A stretch of 64,000 bases of DNA from Novispirillum itersonii subsp. itersonii ATCC 12639 (GCF_000381985.1 NZ_KB907345.1:1-64000), one strand, 5' to 3'. Shown: positions 44,668-54,538, numbered from the stretch's first letter. Program-made: numbers and translations. Notes: generated by a model from the sequence alone, not told the origin.

Positions 44668-45714
44668 TTATTTTCTCGCCGCCCAGTTGTTGAACCGCTC
44701 TGTCAGGCGGTCGGTGTGTTCCAGCCAGAACTCGGTGTTATAAGGTAAGGCCATCGCCATGTTCTGCGGCGTGCTGGGCAGGTCGGCCAGCCGGGACGGA
44801 TCAACCAGGGCCCCACCTTTGGCCGAGGTGATGCCGTAGCTGATATGGTTGGGCAGATTTTTCTGCACTTCCGGTTTGCCGACAAAGTTCAGGAAGGCAT
44901 AGGCCTTGTCGAGATTGGGGCTGCCCTTCAGGATCGCCCAGCTATCCAGAACGAAGATTGCCTGATTCCACAACAGCTTAAAGTTCTTTCGGTCTTTTTG
45001 GTTGGCGGCGGTGATCCGGCCGTTATACGACGAGGTCATCACCACTTCGCCCGAGGCGAGAAGCTGCGGCGGCTGGGCTCCGGCTTTCCAGAACACCAGA
45101 TCATTCTTGATGGTGTCGAGCTTGCGCAGGGCCCGGTTGACGCCGTCTTCGGTTGTCAGCAGGGTGTAGACGTCTTTCTGGGGGACGCCATCGGCCATCA
45201 GGGCGATTTCCAGATTGGTCTGTGGCCCCTGCCGCAGGGCCCGCTTGCCGGGGAATCTGGTGGTATCAAAAAAGTCAGCCCAGCTCTTCGGCCCGTCCTT
45301 CAGTCTGTCGGCGTCATAGGCCAGCACGTAGTCATAGACGATCAGGCCGACGCCACAGGGGCTGACCGCAAAGGGCAGATAGGCATCCTTGCCGCCGATC
45401 CGGCTGTAATCAAGCTGTTCGTACAGTCCTTCCTCGCAGCCGATCGCCAGTTCGGAGGAGTCCATCTGCACCACATCCCAGGTGCCGTTGCCCCCTTCGA
45501 TCTTGGCGCGCAGTACCCCGACCCCGCCATCCCAGCTTTCTTCGGCCAGCGGAATGCCGGTGGCCTGCGAAAACGGCTTGAAGAAGGTCTCACGCATGGC
45601 GTCCTGACCGGATCCGCCGAACCCGACCACAGTCAGGTCGCGGGCCTGCGACGGCAGCGATGCACTGGCAACAGCCGCCAGCAGGGCAGCGGAAAACACA
45701 AGGGCAGTCTTCAT
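44668..45714 (-). CDS. periplasmic polyamine-type ABC substrate-binding protein
   Basis: A 348-residue PotD/PotF-class binding protein. Signal peptide at 1-25 (KTALVFSAALLAAVASASLP, SQA-RD). The mature part begins LTVVGFGGSGQDAMRETFFK and has QMDSSELAIGCEEGLYEQLD, YLPFAVSPCGVGLIVYDYVL and KSWADFFDTTRFPGKRALRQ, features of the spermidine/putrescine class. Its ATG overlaps the agmatinase stop (TGATG), so the two are co-translated, pointing to agmatine or putrescine uptake. Permease and ATPase genes are not in the window. Confidence 0.85.
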   Translation of the reverse strand: MKTALVFSAALLAAVASASLPSQARDLTVVGFGGSGQDAMRETFFKPFSQATGIPLAEESWDGGVGVLRAKIEGGNGTWDVVQMDSSELAIGCEEGLYEQLDYSRIGGKDAYLPFAVSPCGVGLIVYDYVLAYDADRLKDGPKSWADFFDTTRFPGKRALRQGPQTNLEIALMADGVPQKDVYTLLTTEDGVNRALRKLDTIKNDLVFWKAGAQPPQLLASGEVVMTSSYNGRITAANQKDRKNFKLLWNQAIFVLDSWAILKGSPNLDKAYAFLNFVGKPEVQKNLPNHISYGITSAKGGALVDPSRLADLPSTPQNMAMALPYNTEFWLEHTDRLTERFNNWAARK

Positions 45715-46829
45715 CAAAGCACCTGTTGATCAGAAAGGGCGGGGGCGGAAGCAGCAGGGGCGGCAAAGCGCCCGGCGACCAGCGAGAACAGCTCGAACAG
45801 AATCTGGGCGGCGGCGTGGGCGGTGTTGGTGGTCGGGTCATACTGCGGGGCAACTTCGACCACATCGCCACCAATGACATTCAGCCCGTCCAGACCGCGC
45901 AGCAGCTCCAGCGCTTCCCGCGTGGTCAGGCCGCCGATTTCCGGGGTGCCGGTGCCGGGGGCAAAGGCGGGATCCAGACAGTCAACATCAAAGGTCACGT
46001 AAACCGGGCCGTCGCCGACCACCCGGCGCACGGTCTCCAGAATGGCGGCGGTGCCCAGTTTCGGCACGTCTTCACCGTGGATCACCGTCATCCCGGCATC
46101 GGTGGAGAACTCCCACAGATATTCCGCCGCACCGCGGATGCCGATCTGCACACTGCGCTGCGGGTCGATCAGGCCCTCCAGAACCGCATGCCGGAACGGC
46201 CCGCCGTGATGGAACTTGGCGCCCTCATAATCCCCGGCGGTGTCGCAATGGGCATCAAAATGCACCATCCCGACCGGGCGTGTGGCCCCGACGGCTTTCA
46301 GGATGGAATAGCTGATCGAATGATCGCCGCCGACAGCCAGCGGGATCACCCCGGCCCCGACCACCCGGTGAAAAAAGTCCTGAATATCTTCGTGCGATTT
46401 ATCAAGCCTATAACGGCTGCGGAACGGAACATCGCCGATATCGGCGGCCTTACAGTGCAGGCCGGGCATGCGGCGCAGCACATGGTTATAGGGGCCGACC
46501 CGCTCCACCGCCCGCACGGCGCGGGGCCCGAAGCGGGCACCGGGGCGGTTGGTCACGCCCAGATCCATCGGTACCCCGATCACCGCCACATCCAGTCCGC
46601 TGAAATCGCCCCGGGCGGCAGCCTCGGCGGCGGAGGGCAGATCAAGGAAGGTGGGGATACCGGCATAGGGTTGCAGGCGGCGGTCCCCTTCCGGGAACTG
46701 GGCTTCGGCAATGGCCCGGAAGGCGGGGTCAAACACATCGCTGCCTTTGGCGTTGGCGTATTTCTGGCGCAGGGCTGCCAGTTTGGCCGGGGCAGGGCTG
46801 GCTGGGTCGGATTTGGCCGGGTCGGACAC
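45714..46829 (-). CDS. speB: agmatinase / ureohydrolase
   Basis: A 371-residue ureohydrolase that splits urea from agmatine to give putrescine. The binuclear Mn2+ signatures are all present: AVGGDHSISYSIL, HFDAHCDTAGD, and YVTFDVDCLDPAFAPGTGTP EIGGL. The N-terminal extension of about 65 residues (KLAALRQKYANAKGSDVFDP) is longer than E. coli SpeB (306). Guanidinobutyrase or guanidinopropionase cannot be excluded from sequence alone. Pairs with the overlapping binding-protein gene. Confidence 0.85.
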   Translation of the reverse strand: MSDPAKSDPASPAPAKLAALRQKYANAKGSDVFDPAFRAIAEAQFPEGDRRLQPYAGIPTFLDLPSAAEAAARGDFSGLDVAVIGVPMDLGVTNRPGARFGPRAVRAVERVGPYNHVLRRMPGLHCKAADIGDVPFRSRYRLDKSHEDIQDFFHRVVGAGVIPLAVGGDHSISYSILKAVGATRPVGMVHFDAHCDTAGDYEGAKFHHGGPFRHAVLEGLIDPQRSVQIGIRGAAEYLWEFSTDAGMTVIHGEDVPKLGTAAILETVRRVVGDGPVYVTFDVDCLDPAFAPGTGTPEIGGLTTREALELLRGLDGLNVIGGDVVEVAPQYDPTTNTAHAAAQILFELFSLVAGRFAAPAASAPALSDQQVL

Positions 46830-46936
46830 GGTGACCTCCTGATCTGAAGAGGGGCGGGATACCCTCAGCAGGCCACAGACCGGGGGCCGGGAAAAATCAT
46901 GACCGTTCGATGTTCAGTTTGATCCGCTTCAAAGTA

Positions 46937-47851
46937 TCAGGCTGACAGGTTGCCGTCCGGCAGGGGGACGGCGGCCAGATCTTCCAGAAAGGCGCGGGTG
47001 ATGTCGTTGCGGCAGGCATCCTGCCGGGTAATCAGCGAGAAGGTGACATCATACCACAGGGTGCCGGGGTTCAGCGGGGCGATCAGCCCCTGCGCCTGAT
47101 AGGCTGCGGCATAATGCTGTGGCAGATAGCCCAGATGGTGCCCGGACAGAATCAGCATCGCCCGGGCCTCCATATTATCGGCATAGGCGGTGATTTCGGG
47201 CGGCGGGGGGGTATTGTCTTCCGGCAGAAACCCGGTGCGCCACACCCATGGGTGGGCGTGGGCGGTTTCGGTGCTGATCTGTCCGGCCCCGGCGAACAGC
47301 GGGTGATCCCGGCCACAGCAGGCAACCTGCCGCTCCCGGAACAGCGGCTGGCTGTGCAGGGCCGGGGTCTGATGCCAGAAATAGCCGATGGCGGCATCCA
47401 GCTCGCCGGACAGCACCTGTTCTTCCAGAATGCGCGACGACCGGATCACCAGATGCAGCCGCACCGCTTCGTCCCGCTGACGGAACCGGGCAATCGCCCG
47501 GCTGAGGCGCAGGTTGTGGTCAAACGGCAGATGCCCGATGGTGCCGATGCGCAGGCTGCCGACCAGCGTGCGGTCCATGTTGCGGGCCTGCACGCCAAAC
47601 TCATCAATGGCGGTCAGCAGGCTGCGGGCCAGACCGGTGAAGCGTTCGCCCTTGGCCGTCAGCCGGAAGCCGCTGCGGCCCCGCTCGCACAGCCGGAACC
47701 CCAGACGGCCCTCAAGGCTGGCAAGCTGGGTGCTGATGGTCGATGTGCTGACATTCAGGCTGTGCTGGGCCATTGCCAGCCCGCCGGCATCGACCACCGC
47801 CAGAAAAACCCGCAGATGCCGCAGATCCAGATCGCTGAGGTTGCCCAGCAT
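46937..47851 (-). CDS. LysR-family transcriptional regulator
   Basis: A 304-residue regulator. Winged helix at 8-65: DLRHLRVFLAVVDAGGLAMA, QHSLNVSTSTISTQLASLEG RLGFRLCERG. Effector-binding domain from about 92 with GSLRIGTIGHLPFDHNLRLS and later HPLFAGAGQISTETAHAHPW. The arrangement 'FLAVVD-x-GG-x-x-x-AQ-x-x-L-x-V-S' is usual for LysR. It lies just upstream of the agmatinase in the same direction (107-bp gap), so it may control it, although LysR genes are more often divergent. Confidence 0.9.
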   Translation of the reverse strand: MLGNLSDLDLRHLRVFLAVVDAGGLAMAQHSLNVSTSTISTQLASLEGRLGFRLCERGRSGFRLTAKGERFTGLARSLLTAIDEFGVQARNMDRTLVGSLRIGTIGHLPFDHNLRLSRAIARFRQRDEAVRLHLVIRSSRILEEQVLSGELDAAIGYFWHQTPALHSQPLFRERQVACCGRDHPLFAGAGQISTETAHAHPWVWRTGFLPEDNTPPPPEITAYADNMEARAMLILSGHHLGYLPQHYAAAYQAQGLIAPLNPGTLWYDVTFSLITRQDACRNDITRAFLEDLAAVPLPDGNLSA

Positions 47852-47913
47852 GATGCCCTCCCCGGTTTATACCGGGGCAGAGCCTATCACAGACCTGCGG
47901 CCCCGCCGATGGA

Positions 47914-48426
47914 TCAGGATCCGCAGCCGCCACCCCCGCCGCCGCATCCGCAGCCGCCGGTCGGGTGGCTATGCCCGTGGCTATGGGAATGAGCCGGGGC
48001 GGCGGGCCGGTCGGCATGCAGGGCGATGGCATAGCGGAACGACTGGGCCATGCGCTGGGCCCGTTCCATGAAGATCCCGGCGATTTCCGGGGTGAACAGG
48101 CTGTGGGTGGTGATGTGGAACAGCGCCAGCCACTGGCCGAAGTGTTCATCCTTCAGGTCGGGCATGTTGACATGTACCGGCAGCGGGCGGCCGTCGTAGC
48201 GTTTGACCCCCAGCATCATGGAACACCAGAAGTCCACCATCTTGTCCAGATGCGGGCCCCAGTCATCATGCAGGGCATTTTTAAACACCGGCCCAAGGGT
48301 TTCGTGGTCGCGGATATGACCGTAGAAGGTATGCACCAGCCGGGTGATATCGTCTTCGGTCAGCTCACGGGCCGGGTCTTTCGGCTGCCACGCGGCATAG
48401 GTGACGGGGGGAGTCTGATCGGTCAT
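47914..48426 (-). CDS. group III truncated globin with His/Gly/Cys tail
   Basis: A 170-residue protein. Residues about 18-140 are a group III truncated haemoglobin: ITRLVHTFYGHIRDHETLGP VFKN, then KMVDFWCSMMLGVKRYDGRP LPVHVNMPDLKDEHFGQWLA LFHITT, where the His before FGQWL is the proximal haem ligand. Residues 145-170 form an unusual tail HSHSHGHSHPTGGCGCGGGG ending GCGS, likely to bind metal. ATG at 48426 preferred over an open frame ten codons longer. It follows the MHYT kinase/HD-GYP pair on the same strand with a 130-bp gap. Confidence 0.88.
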   Translation of the reverse strand: MTDQTPPVTYAAWQPKDPARELTEDDITRLVHTFYGHIRDHETLGPVFKNALHDDWGPHLDKMVDFWCSMMLGVKRYDGRPLPVHVNMPDLKDEHFGQWLALFHITTHSLFTPEIAGIFMERAQRMAQSFRYAIALHADRPAAPAHSHSHGHSHPTGGCGCGGGGGGCGS

Positions 48427-48555
48427 CACTGCGGGCTCCAGACTGCAGGGAAACATTGGCTGCTGTCATACTCCTGTTTTTCCGGCGCGGCCACCTTGAT
48501 GGAGATCATTTTCCCCGTCGCCGGTTTACCGCCCGGGATCAGGTCCTGGCCCCGG

Positions 48556-49557
48556 TCAGGCGGCGGTTTCGGCGAAGCGCTCCTTCACCTCCAGCACCTC
48601 CGGCAGCCGGCTGATAAACAGATCCACCAGCTGCGGGTCAAAATGGCGGCCCTTCTCTTTTTCCAGCAGCGCGACCGCCTCTTCCGTCGGCCATGCCGCC
48701 TTATAGGGGCGGACCGAGGTCAGGGCATCGAACACATCGGCGATGGCGACAATCCGCGCCTCCACCGGAATATCCTCTCCGGCGATGCCGTGCGGATAGC
48801 CGGTGCCGTCGTATTTTTCATGGTGATGCAGGGCGATGGTGCGGGCCATCTGTAACAGCGGCGAGTCATGGTCGCCGATGATTTCCGCCCCCATCAGGGC
48901 GTGCTGTTTCATCACCGTCATTTCGCCGTCGTCCAGCCGCCCCGGTTTCAGCAGCACGCTGTCAGGGGTGCCGATTTTACCGATGTCATGCATCGGGGCG
49001 GCATGAAACAGCTCTTCCGCCCATGCCGGGCTGAACCCGGCGGCCAGCGCGATGATGCGGCAGTAATGGCTCATGCGGATCACGTGCAGGCCGGTTTCGT
49101 TGTCGCGGTATTCGGCGGCCCGGCCAAGGCACTGGATGATCTGCAGCCGGGTCTTCCGCAGTTCGTCCACCCGGACCAGTGACAGGTGGGTGCGCACCCG
49201 GGCAGAGACCACCGGCGGGCTGATCGGCTTGGTGATGTAGTCAACACCCCCGGCGGCAAACCCGGCGGACTCATCGCTGGCATCGGTCAGGGCGGTGACA
49301 AAAATCACCGGGATCCCCTGTGTCACCGGGTCAGCCTTCAGGCGCTGGCAGGTTTCCAGCCCGGTCAGGCCGGGCATCATCACATCCAGCAGAATCAGGT
49401 CGGGGCGTTCCGCCGCCGCCAGCTGCAGGGCCTTTTCGCCGTCGCGGGCAAACAGCAGGCGGTAATCAGCCTGCAACACCTGCCGCAGGATCTGCAGATT
49501 GGTCGGCTCGTCATCAACAATCAGAAGGCGGGGGCGTTGATCCTGTTGAGAGAGCAT
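48556..49557 (-). CDS. response regulator with HD-GYP phosphodiesterase output
   Basis: A 333-residue two-domain protein. Receiver domain at 8-125: RLLIVDDEPTNLQILRQVLQ, phospho-acceptor Asp58 in LILLDVMMPG, and VIFVTALTD. HD-GYP domain at about 150-330 with HAAPMHDIGKIGTPDSVLLK, MKQHALMGAEII, and the GYP loop HHEKYDGTGYPHGIAGEDIP. All metal ligands are present, so it should hydrolyse c-di-GMP. Its ATG overlaps the kinase stop by one base, so it is the direct partner of that kinase. Confidence 0.95.
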   Translation of the reverse strand: MLSQQDQRPRLLIVDDEPTNLQILRQVLQADYRLLFARDGEKALQLAAAERPDLILLDVMMPGLTGLETCQRLKADPVTQGIPVIFVTALTDASDESAGFAAGGVDYITKPISPPVVSARVRTHLSLVRVDELRKTRLQIIQCLGRAAEYRDNETGLHVIRMSHYCRIIALAAGFSPAWAEELFHAAPMHDIGKIGTPDSVLLKPGRLDDGEMTVMKQHALMGAEIIGDHDSPLLQMARTIALHHHEKYDGTGYPHGIAGEDIPVEARIVAIADVFDALTSVRPYKAAWPTEEAVALLEKEKGRHFDPQLVDLFISRLPEVLEVKERFAETAA

Positions 49558-52500
49558 TATGCGTTATCCTTAGCGTAGCGGGTCAGCAGGGCGGCGATGA
49601 CCTGCCGCGCGGCGTCAAAATCAAAGCTGTTGATGGCGTCGTCCAGCGGGGCGGCATCCTGTCGCGGCAGGGCTGCCACCGCCGTCGCCAGCAGGGTTTC
49701 ATCCAGTTCCCCCCGTGCCAGCGCCTGATCCAGCTGACCGAGCAGGGACCGGGCCATGGCACTGTCGATCTGGGCGGGGGGTGCTGTCACCGACCCCGGT
49801 GTTACCGGCCCCGGTGGCAGGGGCAACAGCGCAGAGCCAAGGGTCTCGCTGACATGCAGCAGCTCATCGGCCAGCCGGTCGAGCAGGGCGGGCAGGGGGA
49901 CGGTGTCGCCGTCTTTCACCGCTGTTTCGATCAGGCCGCTGACGGCGGAAACCCGTGACAGCGCCAGATTGGCCGCGGCCCCCTTCAGGCGGTGGATCTG
50001 CGCGCCCAGATCCTCCGGGGTGGCTGTCAGGGTCCGCAGATGCGGGACAGACTGGCCGTAATCGCTGAGAAACCGGCGCACGGCGGTGCGGTGACGGTCT
50101 TCGCTGCCCCACAGCCGCTGCCCCTGTACCCAGTCAATGACCGACCCGCGCACCGCGACCGGGGCCGGGGCAACGGGGCGGGCATCGCCGACCTCAATCT
50201 TCAGCAGGCGGGCCATTTCCAGCGTCAGGGCGTACAGATCGACCGGCTTGGTGGCAAAGCCATCCATCCCGGCGTCGCGGGCGGCCATCACGTCTTCTTC
50301 CAGCACGCTGGCGGTCAGGGCAATGACCGGGGTATGCGGGCGGCCGGTTGCCGCTTCCAGAGCGCGGATCTGGCGGCTGGCATCCAGCCCGTTAAGAACC
50401 GGCATCTGCACATCCATCAACACCAGATCAAAGGTTCCGGCGGTGAAGGCCTGTACGGCCTCGGCCCCGTTGGTGGCCGTGATCAGGGTGTGGCCCTGCC
50501 GGGTCAGCAGCAGTTGCAGCAGTTCCAGATTCTGCGGTACGTCGTCGGCAGCCAGCAGGGTCAGCGGCGGCAGGGCGACGGCGCTGTTTTCCTGCATCGG
50601 GTCGACCGCTTCACCCGGTGGCAGCGGCAGTTCGACATGGAAATGGCTGCCGACGCCCGGTTCGCTCTCGACCCAGATCCGCCCGTGCATCAGGTCCACC
50701 AGCTGGCGGGCGATGGTGGTGCCCAGCCCGGTCCCGCCAAAGCGGCGGGTCATCGAGGCATCGGCCTGCGCGAAGGGGTCGAAGATCCGGCTCAGGCGGT
50801 CGGCGGGGATACCGATGCCGGTATCGCTGACGGTCAGGCGGATCAGCCCGCCCGGACCCTGCCGGAAGCTGACCCGGACTTCACCCGTCTCGGTAAACTT
50901 GACGGCATTGCCGACCAGATTGAGCAGGATCTGCTGAATCCGCAGGGCGTCCCCCTTAAAGAATTCCGGCTGGTTATCGGCATACTCCAGCAGCAGCGGC
51001 AGGCCCTTGGTCTGGGCGTTGATCCGCAGCGAGGCCAGTACCTGCGTGCAGACATCGCGCAGCGAGAAATCCTTGATTTCCAGATCGACGGCACCGCGTT
51101 CCAGCTTGGCGGTATCGAGAATGTCATTCAGCAGCCCCAGCAGCGACCGGGCGGAATTGCGCACGGTGTTCAGGTGGCGGCGCTGGCTGTCGGTGACGCT
51201 GTCATCCAGCAGCACTTCCGTAAAGCCGATGATGGCGTTCATCGGGGTGCGGATTTCATGGCTCATGTTGGCCAGAAAGGTGCTTTTGACGGCGGCGGCC
51301 TGCTCGGCCCGGGCCTTGGCGTCACGCAGGTCCTGCTCCATCGCGTGGCGCTGGGTCAGATCGGTGGCGAACTTAATGATTTTGTACGGGTTGCCGTCAG
51401 GGTCGAAGATCGGGTTGTAGGTGGCATAAATCCAGATATCGCGGCCATCTCTGGCCAGCCGGTGGAACTCGCCGGCGGTATAGCGCCCCTGCCGCAGGGT
51501 ATCCCACAGCTGACGGTACTGCGGAGAGGTCACCTCTGCCCGGTCACAGAACAGGGAGTGATGCTGCCCGGTCAGTTCGGCCAGATCATAGCCGGTCAGC
51601 CGCAGAAAGTTCTGGTTGGCATTCTGGATGATCCCCGACAGATCAAATTCGACCATCGCCAGAGACCGGCCGATGGCGTTGACGATCCCCTCAAATTCAG
51701 CATTGCGCCGCTTGGTGTCGGTGATGTCGATAATGATACCGTCGATCCATTCCACCGTCCCGGAATCGTCGCGGACCCCGCTGGCGCTTTCCGATACCCA
51801 GTGTTCGGTGCCGCTGCGGTCAATGATCCGGTATTCGATCATATAAGGCCGCCCGGTGCTCAGCGCCTCAGACACGGTGGCGCTGATCCGCTCGCGGTCG
51901 TCGGGGTGCAACAGCCGGTCGAAGGTCATGCTGTTGTTCAGAAAGTCCTGCTTCGGCCATCCGGTCAGGGCTTCCACCCTGTCACTGATGAACAGCATCG
52001 ACCAGTCCGTGTCCGGGCGGCAGCGGAAGGCGACGCCGGGCAGATTGCCGATCAGCGAGCTGTACTGCCGCTCGCGGTTGCGCAGGGCCTCTTCCATGGC
52101 TTTGCGCTGGGTGATGTCGGTGATGAAGCCGACGAACACCGGCTCATCATCCAGTACGGCCTTGCCGATGGCCAGCCGCAGCGGAAAGGTGCTGCCATCC
52201 CGGCGCAGGCCGGTGACCTCGCGGCCGATGCCGATGATCTTTGCCTCTCCGGTGGTCATGTACTGGCGGAGGTAGCCGTCGTGCTGGCTGTGATGGGGCT
52301 CGGGCATCAGCATCATGATGTTCCGGCCGATCACTTCATCGGGGGTCCAGCCGAAAATCCTTTCTGCCCCGCCGTTAAAGGCGCTGATGATGCCCCGGCT
52401 GTTGATGATGATGATGCCGTCAACGGCGGTGTCGATGATGGTCCGCAGCCGGGCCTCGTTCTGCACCATCCGCTGGTACAGGCTGCGGTAACGCAGGCCG

Positions 52501-53252
52501 ATGTTCAGCCCGCCGGTCAGCCCGGCGGCGAGGATGGCGGTTCCGGCGATCGAGAAGGCCAGATAGAAATTGGACTGGGGATCCGCACCGATGACGCCGC
52601 TGGCGGGAAACCGCGCTGCCGCCATACCGGTATAGTGCATGCCGCTGATGGCGCAGCCCAGCACCGTCCCGCTGAGCAGATTGACCTTGGTCTGGCCCAG
52701 CCGGGCCTGAAGGGTCAGCCCGAAGCGGACCCACAGGGCCAGCACCGACAGCGCCACCGCAACAAGGATGGACAGCAGAAACACCGGAAAATCAAACCGC
52801 AGGGTCATGGATGCTGTGATGGCGGCCATGCCGCTGTAGTGCATGGTGCCGATCCCGGCCCCGACCGAAACCCCGCTGATCACCAGCTGCGACAGGGTGA
52901 TCCGGGTCCGGGCCAGCAGGGCCAGCGCCACCCACGACGCGAGAAAACTGGGCAGGACCGACAGCGCGGTGATCACCGGGTCATAGCTGGCGGTGCGGCA
53001 CAGGCTGTTGGCCAGCATGCCGATAAAATGCATCGACCACACCCCGGCTCCGAGGACGAAGGCCCCGGACAGCAGAAAAATCTGCCGGTAGCGGGCCCGG
53101 GTTTCCGCCCGTGCCATACTGGCCATCTGCATGGCCATGATCCCGGCAATGACGGCGACAGCCACCGACAGGATCACCAGCAGCAGTGTGTACTCTCCGG
53201 CCAGAAAAAGCTGGGGGGAACTGTCGCTGACGAAAAAGGCGTCAAAGATCAT
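49557..53252 (-). CDS. MHYT-PAS hybrid sensor histidine kinase with Hpt
   Basis: A 1231-residue inner-membrane sensor. Seven membrane helices at about 15-245 carry the three MHYT motifs (WSMHFIGMLANS, GTMHYSGMAAIT, SGMHYTGMAAAR), a copper-linked O2/NO/CO sensing domain by family knowledge. Three PAS domains follow (about 265-640), a HisKA with FLANMSHEIRTPMNA, an ATPase region (NLVGNAVKFTETGEV, GTGLGTTIARQLV), a receiver (LVLMDVQMPVLNG), and a C-terminal Hpt (HRLKGAAANLALS). Start at 53252 (MIFDAFFVSDSSPQ) places the first helix correctly; the frame is open 35 codons further. Confidence 0.93.
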   Translation of the reverse strand: MIFDAFFVSDSSPQLFLAGEYTLLLVILSVAVAVIAGIMAMQMASMARAETRARYRQIFLLSGAFVLGAGVWSMHFIGMLANSLCRTASYDPVITALSVLPSFLASWVALALLARTRITLSQLVISGVSVGAGIGTMHYSGMAAITASMTLRFDFPVFLLSILVAVALSVLALWVRFGLTLQARLGQTKVNLLSGTVLGCAISGMHYTGMAAARFPASGVIGADPQSNFYLAFSIAGTAILAAGLTGGLNIGLRYRSLYQRMVQNEARLRTIIDTAVDGIIIINSRGIISAFNGGAERIFGWTPDEVIGRNIMMLMPEPHHSQHDGYLRQYMTTGEAKIIGIGREVTGLRRDGSTFPLRLAIGKAVLDDEPVFVGFITDITQRKAMEEALRNRERQYSSLIGNLPGVAFRCRPDTDWSMLFISDRVEALTGWPKQDFLNNSMTFDRLLHPDDRERISATVSEALSTGRPYMIEYRIIDRSGTEHWVSESASGVRDDSGTVEWIDGIIIDITDTKRRNAEFEGIVNAIGRSLAMVEFDLSGIIQNANQNFLRLTGYDLAELTGQHHSLFCDRAEVTSPQYRQLWDTLRQGRYTAGEFHRLARDGRDIWIYATYNPIFDPDGNPYKIIKFATDLTQRHAMEQDLRDAKARAEQAAAVKSTFLANMSHEIRTPMNAIIGFTEVLLDDSVTDSQRRHLNTVRNSARSLLGLLNDILDTAKLERGAVDLEIKDFSLRDVCTQVLASLRINAQTKGLPLLLEYADNQPEFFKGDALRIQQILLNLVGNAVKFTETGEVRVSFRQGPGGLIRLTVSDTGIGIPADRLSRIFDPFAQADASMTRRFGGTGLGTTIARQLVDLMHGRIWVESEPGVGSHFHVELPLPPGEAVDPMQENSAVALPPLTLLAADDVPQNLELLQLLLTRQGHTLITATNGAEAVQAFTAGTFDLVLMDVQMPVLNGLDASRQIRALEAATGRPHTPVIALTASVLEEDVMAARDAGMDGFATKPVDLYALTLEMARLLKIEVGDARPVAPAPVAVRGSVIDWVQGQRLWGSEDRHRTAVRRFLSDYGQSVPHLRTLTATPEDLGAQIHRLKGAAANLALSRVSAVSGLIETAVKDGDTVPLPALLDRLADELLHVSETLGSALLPLPPGPVTPGSVTAPPAQIDSAMARSLLGQLDQALARGELDETLLATAVAALPRQDAAPLDDAINSFDFDAARQVIAALLTRYAKDNA

Positions 53253-53578
53253 CGGGTATCTTTTCGTGGCAGAGTGCAGCGGCACGGTGACTGACCGAGC
53301 ACGTGAGTCGGATATTCTAGATAATGTGACGGGACAGTGATATTCAATCGATTTCACGGCGTATAGTGAATTTTACATCAATCGGATCGGTGTATGGCAC
53401 TGCCTGTGCTGCGCTTGTTTGTCCCGGCACTGAAAAATATGTCTGATTTTATTCTTCCGCTTATTATTTTTCAGGGCATTGACGCGTTGACCCCGGCGCG
53501 GTTGCGGTCTGCCCTTGTCAGGGGGGACTTTTTGCGGCTTACCATCACCGGGTAACGCCGAGGCGGGAGGAAGACGCA
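53253..53578. other. divergent intergenic region, kinase / protease
   Basis: No gene is supported in these 326 bp. It holds the start regions of the leftward kinase and the rightward protease. It is locally A+T-richer (around 53.34-53.48 kb), which suits promoters, but no convincing -35/-10 pair can be named by eye. Confidence 0.5.
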
Positions 53579-54538
53579 ATGGCACGATCGCGGACGGACC
53601 GGGGGCAGGGGGGGGCGCTGCGTTTTGCGGCTGCGCTGCTGTCGGGTGGGGTGCTGCTGGGGGGGCTTGCCGTGGCCCCGGCGCAGGCGGTGGTGATCCT
53701 CGACAGTCAGTGGAAAAAAGACGGCGGCCGTCCGGGGAAAGAGGCGGCTGGCTTTAAATCAGCGCTGGCACTTGCGGCACAGCCGCAGTTCCGGGGTGTT
53801 CTGGCACTGTCAGAGGATGGCGAAAGCTGGGGCGAAGCCTCCGGCACCTGGCTCGGCAATGCTGACGGCCATGCCTATATTCTGACGGCGGCCCACATCT
53901 ACGACCTTCCGGCCAGCAAAGAGGCTTATGTGGTGCGGGCCCCCGATGGCCGTGTGCTGAAGCCCGACCGGATGTGGATCAACCCCGGCTGGAACGGGGA
54001 TGTCAACGAACGCTGCGGCTATGATCTGGTGATTCTGCGGCTGGAGGCTGAGATCAGCGGTGCCGGGGATCCGCCGGTCCTGTACGCCGGCCGGAAGGAA
54101 GAGGGTCGCCTGATCACTTTTGTCGGTTACGGCAGCCGTGGCATCGGATCCGTCGGCGAGGATGACGCCTATTATCAGGGCAGTGACAAGGCGGCGGCGC
54201 AGGGGCTGGTTGAAGAGGTGACCCCGCTGGAAAAACCGATGCCGCCGGAAGGCGACGCCGGAAATTACCTTGGGGTCTGGCTGCCCCGCGAGGATGGCGG
54301 GGTGGAAAGCCCGTATGACGGCAGCACCCTGTTTCCGCCGAGCCCGCTGGCCGGTCTTCTCGGCTCCGGCGACAGTGGCGGATCGGCGTGGATGGAAGAC
54401 GGCGGGCGCTGGGTGCTGGTCGGGGTCAATTCCAACGGATCCGGCAATGCCCAGTATGGTGATCAGTCATGGTTCACCCGGGTTTCCCTGCATCGCAAAT
54501 GGATCCAGACCATTTTCCCGCAGGCCCGGTTTCAGTGA
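53579..54538 (+). CDS. secreted trypsin-like serine protease
   Basis: A 319-residue exported protein. Signal peptide 1-37 (basic start, then FAAALLSGGVLLGGLAVAPA with QA-V cleavage). The trypsin fold has the full triad: His in HAYILTAAHIYDL, Asp in RCGYDLVILRL, and Ser in GLLGSGDSGGSAWM. The segment between His and Asp is short, as in bacterial trypsin-like enzymes with few disulphides. GGAGG eight nt upstream. Substrate unknown; no immunity or regulator gene nearby. Confidence 0.85.
   Translation: MARSRTDRGQGGALRFAAALLSGGVLLGGLAVAPAQAVVILDSQWKKDGGRPGKEAAGFKSALALAAQPQFRGVLALSEDGESWGEASGTWLGNADGHAYILTAAHIYDLPASKEAYVVRAPDGRVLKPDRMWINPGWNGDVNERCGYDLVILRLEAEISGAGDPPVLYAGRKEEGRLITFVGYGSRGIGSVGEDDAYYQGSDKAAAQGLVEEVTPLEKPMPPEGDAGNYLGVWLPREDGGVESPYDGSTLFPPSPLAGLLGSGDSGGSAWMEDGGRWVLVGVNSNGSGNAQYGDQSWFTRVSLHRKWIQTIFPQARFQ

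Noticed and set aside
49186-49204. GTGCGCAC in the HD-GYP gene as a copy of the prophage palindrome
   Set aside because: The half-sites are in the opposite order (GTGC-GCAC without the 3-bp spacer), so it is a different palindrome.
49992-53294. 1100-residue open frame on the plus strand
   Set aside because: Antisense shadow of the MHYT hybrid kinase in high-G+C DNA; composition is Gly/Pro/Gln/Asp-rich without domains, whereas the minus frame has complete kinase motifs.
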